Of a stretch of 64,000 bases of DNA, positions 60,079-64,000 are shown one piece after another. Under the pieces are notes generated by a model that was not told the DNA's origin, made no database searches, and saw nothing but the letters and a program-made list of their open reading frames with translations. A program made the position numbers and the translations under genes. The stretch is taken from NCBI GenBank assembly GCA_914767715.1, contig OU612067.1, forward strand, positions 33,764,162-33,828,161. Direction: 5' to 3'. This DNA is from Membranipora membranacea. Taxonomy: Eukaryota; Bryozoa; Gymnolaemata; Cheilostomatida; Membraniporidae. The stretch's first letter is position 1. Each line of letters starts with the position of its first letter.

Positions 60079-60575
60079 TGAGTCAGCCACTCGCACAGTC
60101 TGTGATGGTTTGTTAGTGAGTCAGCCGCTCGCACAGTCTGTGATGGTTTGTTAGTGAGTCAGCCACTCGCACAGTCTGTGATGGTTTGTTAGTGAGTCAG
60201 CCACTCGCACAGTCTGTGATGGTTTGTTAGCTGAGTCAGCCACTCGCACAGTCTGTGATGGTTTGTTAGTGAGTCAGCCACTCGCACAGTCTGTGATGGT
60301 TTGTTAGTGAGTCAGCCACTCGCACAGTCTGTGATGGTTTGTTAGCTGAGTCAGCCACTCGCACAGTCTGTGATGGTTTGTTAGTGAGTCAGCCACTCGC
60401 ACAGTCTGTGATGGTTTGTTAGTGAGTCAGCCGCTCGCACAGTCTGTGATGGTTTGTTAGTGAGTCAGCCGCTCGCACAGTCTGTGATGGTTTGTTAGTG
60501 AGTCAGCCGCTCGCACAGTCTGTGATGGTTTGTTAGTGAGTCAGCCACTCGCACAGTCTGTGATGGTTTGTTAGT
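60079..60575. repeat. 38-bp minisatellite, about 13 copies
   Basis: The unit comprises GTGAGTCAGCCACTCGCACA and GTCTGTGATGGTTTGTTA. Some units have CCGCTCG in place of CCACTCG, and two carry an extra C (TTAGCTGAGTC), giving 39 bases. Confidence 0.97.
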
Positions 60576-62199
60576 GTGTTCACGCCGACACGGGTTTTGA
60601 TTTTTTTTGTGGCCGTGGCCGCGTGAACAAGGCTATGTTTATATAGCTTAGTTTTCTTCTCAAGATCAAAGGAAACAAAATACTGCATTTGGTAATTATA
60701 AATTTATTAAACTTTTGCGTTGCTTTGGCGGCAGGAATTAGTACCAACAAGAGCCTAAAAAGGTCTGGGACATGCTTCCTTGGTTATTCACCTTGCATTT
60801 AAACATGCCATGCAATCTTTCGTTGACCGTGGCTGCATTAGAAGTTGTCAGGCGACTACACATACAGCCATCAACAGATTCGCTGAAGAAATGTTTAATA
60901 AATCAGTGATATCATACCTCTCTGATGTCATGCAGTGCCTGATACTTTTCATGATCTGATCACGACCTCCTAAATTCTGATTCACATCAGACTATTATCT
61001 CTTAAAAGTGAAGCTTTCCTTCCTTTGTTTCCCTCATGAGTTGGGAGATTGCCAAATTTCACCTGTAAGGTTAAGTCTTTTTGACATCGGGATTAAATCT
61101 GACAGACCATTGTGTAAGAGTTGTTATACCTGGATCTGACAGGCTGGGTATGTGATTCGTCCCCACAGTTTCCTCCAAATCTCAGATTAATCTCAAGCAT
61201 GTATTTTCCTGTTAACCGAATTTTTCTCATACAGAGCCAGCTGATTTAATAATCCTAATTTTCATTGTGTAGATCCAACAATGAAACTGACGGCCCTTTG
61301 TACTCTTTGAGAGAAAAAATAATCTGTCTAGCACTGTTTTATTAAACCTCGGTTTCAGGAAAACCATTTAAAAGGCCAGGTGGTTGGCTATAAGTTCCTT
61401 AGTGAGATGACCATTGCTAATAGAGACATCAGATCCCACTCGTCAGTTTTAAATATGTGGTAATAACAATGATAAGGAAACCAGCTTTCTGGCCCCCCTC
61501 CCCCTCTGAAAATTTTCTTATTTTTTGTTGTTTGGGCACTCATGTTCTCATAGTGCAAATAAGTGTCTATATTTTTTTACACTGGTAACTATGGTGTCAT
61601 GTTTATCCTAAAACTGATGAATTTAATGAGAAAAATTTGGTTTTAGTCATATTTATTTTAATGTGATAGATTATTATGACCTATCATGTTGCTTTTACAG
61701 AAATTCAAGGTGAGCTATATTGTGACAAAAAATAAGAGATAAATTTCAATCATGTATCATGATTTTGTGTTTGCATTTGGAAGAAAATCGCATTGAATTT
61801 AGTCCGTGTTTTTTTTCAGGAGTTCCTCTCTCAACCGAACGCTGAAGAAGGATAACAAAAAAATAAATAAGTAATCTTGGTTTTTGTCTACACCAGATAA
61901 GAACTTGTCCTTCCAATAAACAACCATGTTGCACAGGAATTGTACTAGTCTGACAACACTTCTTAGTGAACATGTCCATTCACGAACAACCTTTTATATA
62001 TATGGTGCATCGCTGTCTGTCCTGGTTTTGGTTTTGGGTGACTATTTTTTAAATATGACTGATCTGAGATTTTGGGACAATCGGAGATTGCACTGGTGAT
62101 AAAACCCCAATCAGCAATCATACAATCTAGACACACTAAGTTGAGGTGAGAGTTGTCCCCTCATTGTCCCCTCATATCATTGTTTGTTCCATCTAGCAG

Positions 62200-63537
62200 G
62201 TACATGTGCAGAGTACAATTTAGCTGAGGAGTCACAAAAATTTCCTCTGAGTACAGAAAAACTCAGCTTAAAACAAGGGGAGGGTCTCTGTGTGCCCTTC
62301 TTTACTGCCTACAGAGCGATGGTTACCAGGACTGGTGAGGTCAACAGCTTATTTTAATTTTGACCTACAGATAATTTTGACAAACATCTGACTGCTCGCT
62401 TGCTTTTATTGTTGTTCCATGCATTGGTATACTCAGATTTATTTTCCATGTTTAAAACAATCACAGAATTTTGTGTATATTCAATTTTGGTATACTGATA
62501 ACTTTCATGTTCCGATGTAAGCTTCTTCTTCAAACTTACAACACAATAATTATAACCAGATTCAGTGTTAGCAGAGAGATGTGTCTCGTTCATCTGTTCA
62601 TTATCACCAGACTCAGTGTTAGCAGAGAGATGTGTCTCGTTCATCTGTTCATTATCACCAGACTCAGTGTTAGCAGAGAGATGTGTCTCGTTCATCTGTT
62701 CATTATCACCAGACTCAGTGTTAGCAGAGAGATGTGTCTCGTTCATCTGTTCATTATCACCAGACTCAGTGTTAGCAGAGAGATGTGTCTCGTTCATCTG
62801 TTCATTATCTATGATCTCAGACTATTCTCGATGACGAAGCCAGCGGAGGGGTAGGTATTTTAGCTCATACATTTCATGGTATTAAAACCGATGATTTATT
62901 CAAAGTGAACTGGTTGTTTATTTATTTAAATATGTAGGATTGTGTCCTGCATCTACTACTGCTGCCAAACAGGGAAAGGTTTGCTCATTGAATTCTGTAT
63001 AGCGCAGAGAGGACTAATTGAGGCTTTCATCTTGTGGACAAATGATTTGCATGTTCTGGCTGTCAAATCAGCGTATGCAATCTATGAACAAGACGAAATA
63101 GTGATGTTTTGAACTTGCTACTAGACAAAAATAAAACACCATCAGTCACTAAGTCACTCACTCAGCCGTTTTGTTTCACTTCTTGGTTTTGACGATCACC
63201 TTCTGCTAACCGATCCCCCATTGTAAAGTTGAGACCTCAATCACTTACATCTGAGCTATACAGAATCTGATCACCACACTGAGTGGCAGCATCAGTTTAG
63301 GTCAGCAGAGAAACTCAAATGTCGTCATATAGTAGACTTCAATCCTTCGGACAGATATGAACATGATTTATCTGTCCAAAATTGGCAGCATTGATCGGGC
63401 GTTCATTTTTAGGTTGCCATCTCGGGCTAAAAGTGCTAGCCACAGCAGGTTCTGATACAGGATTACAAATAGTCGATGATTGTGGGGCAGATTTTACCTA
63501 CAGCCATCATACATGGGGCTATGAAGAGAATATAATG
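62200..63537 (+). CDS. Zeta-crystallin-type quinone oxidoreductase, three internal exons (gene incomplete in window)
   Basis: Exons 62200-62339, 62821-62878 and 63413-63537 join in frame (phases 1, 0, 1, 0). They spell the middle of the medium-chain dehydrogenase/reductase family, CRYZ branch: GTCAEYNLAEES, a KLSLKQGEGLCVPFFTAYRA block equivalent to CRYZ [20 protein letters not shown], then the nucleotide-binding TGETILDDEASGGVG (CRYZ AGESVLVHGASGGVG), and LGLKVLATAGSD..GLQIVDDCGAD. These enzymes reduce quinones with NADPH. The AS-G-G-V-G loop is kept, but VHG reads DDE, an unusual acidic change. The 62339 donor is GTCAAC and was chosen because it restores the family alignment. The N-terminal catalytic exons were not found upstream; the C-terminal exons should lie beyond the window. 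Confidence 0.82.
62557..62811. repeat. 51-bp minisatellite, five copies, abutting a splice acceptor
   Basis: The unit contains ACTCAGTGTTAGCAGAGAGA and TGTGTCTCGTTCATCTGTTC. It fills the intron just before the acceptor at 62820 of the quinone-oxidoreductase gene. As 51 is divisible by three, both strands stay open; on the minus strand the unit would read NETHLSANTESGDNEQM. Confidence 0.95.
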
Positions 63538-63716
63538 GTAATCATCTATTCTATTCTATATCCACACTGACATCGAGATCACACTATTTAACATGTGTAA
63601 CATATTTTTAGCTATTTAACTATTGTTAACTAAATGTCAAACATTAAACTTACTATTTAACACAATTTAACACATAAACACGTTTATCTCTGATCATAAG
63701 AGTCAATTTAGTAGTA

Positions 63717-63862
63717 GTAGTGGTGGTGGTGGTGGTAATAGTGGTGGTGGTGGTGGTAATAGTGGTGGTGGTGGTGGTGGTGGTGGTGGTGGTGGTAATA
63801 GTGGTGGTGGTGGTGGTGGTAATAGTGGTGGTGGTGGTGCTGGTGGTGGTAATAGTGGTGGT

Positions 63863-63910
<48 letters not shown>
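63717..63910. repeat. Compound trinucleotide array: (GTG)n with AAT interruptions, then (AGC)n
   Basis: GTG-rich blocks interrupted by AATA pass into about 15 AGC units and a short AGT run. It lies in the intron after the last visible quinone-oxidoreductase exon. Homopolymer-like open frames arise in all readings and are not genes. Confidence 0.97.
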
Positions 63911-63917
<7 letters not shown>

Positions 63918-64000
63918 ACATGTACCCCCTGATTGATAAAATTTGACACGGATCGGATCGTCACACAAAATTCCTTGTGATGGTACTACTACTAAGTGAA

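Larger units (their letters stand above)
58211..62199. other. Spacer upstream of the quinone-oxidoreductase exons
   Basis: Contains an unidentified minus ORF, two SINE-like blocks and a 38-bp minisatellite, described separately. N-terminal exons of the quinone oxidoreductase are expected here, but I could not identify them. A plus-strand open stretch at about 60765-60965 matches nothing I know. Confidence 0.4.

Noticed and set aside
60079-60575. Regular array resembling a CRISPR
   Set aside because: There are no spacers; it is a simple head-to-tail minisatellite in animal DNA.
61120-61150. Plus-strand CCTGGATCTGAC (PGSD) as a CRYZ N-terminal exon
   Set aside because: Only four residues match, the rest does not resemble the family, and the frame stops at once.
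62354-62797. Minus-strand frame with repeated NETHLSANTESGDNEQ
   Set aside because: A 51-bp repeat keeps all frames open, and the plus strand here is an intron ending at a supported acceptor. No partner exon was found.
63653-63964. Frames rich in Leu/Pro, His/Tyr, Thr or Val
   Set aside because: Translations of a GTG/AGC microsatellite, open on both strands.

Overview
This is eukaryotic, almost certainly metazoan, nuclear DNA: AT-rich, with short GT-AG introns, small exons and many intronic minisatellites. KANK, PRCC, selenoprotein S and NDUFB7 all give readable orthologues, which points to an invertebrate animal. Compact genes, AT-richness and a CR1-like retrotransposon with a PHD-finger ORF1 would suit a sponge, but the phylum is inference only.

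Layout. 663-8303 (-): a ten-exon atlastin/GBP-type membrane GTPase. 8304-11266: no recognised gene. 11267-30520 (-): a 30-exon KANK-family scaffold protein whose introns hold two large minisatellites (45 bp and 41 bp units). 30521-33885: spacer with a 28-bp minisatellite and inverted repeats. 33886-42873 (+): cytosolic threonyl-tRNA synthetase in 16 exons, with a ~646-bp inverted-repeat transposon in one intron and a duplicated exon/intron junction in another. 43671-46894 (-): PRCC, six exons. About 47500-51600 (+): a nearly full-length but mutated CR1-like LINE. 52131-54681 (+): selenoprotein S (SELENOS/VIMP), five exons, with an in-frame UGA just before the final Gly and a strong stem-loop directly after it. 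About 55490-55880 (-): a decayed reverse-transcriptase fragment. 56600-58210 (-): NDUFB7, three exons. 58211-62199: SINE-like inserts, a 38-bp minisatellite and one unidentified ORF. 62200-63537 (+): three exons of a zeta-crystallin/quinone-oxidoreductase gene, incomplete at both ends, then a trinucleotide array at the window end.

For the multi-exon genes I joined exons by hand from splice consensus and reading-frame phase. For the atlastin-like gene, PRCC, SELENOS and NDUFB7 every junction is phase-consistent. For KANK two junctions (22773/22437 and 18552/18508) and for TARS the first junction rely on weaker sites. The genes are ordinary housekeeping or cytoskeletal genes and do not form an operon. 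PRCC/SELENOS are head-to-head with the LINE between them, TARS/PRCC and SELENOS/NDUFB7 are tail-to-tail, and KANK/TARS are head-to-head.

The observations most worth following are the probable selenocysteine codon in a SELENOS protein with no cysteine at all, the stem-loop touching that codon, a KANK protein with only a remnant of the talin-binding KN motif, minisatellites built from 5' splice-site consensus sequences, and a start codon isolated on its own coding exon.
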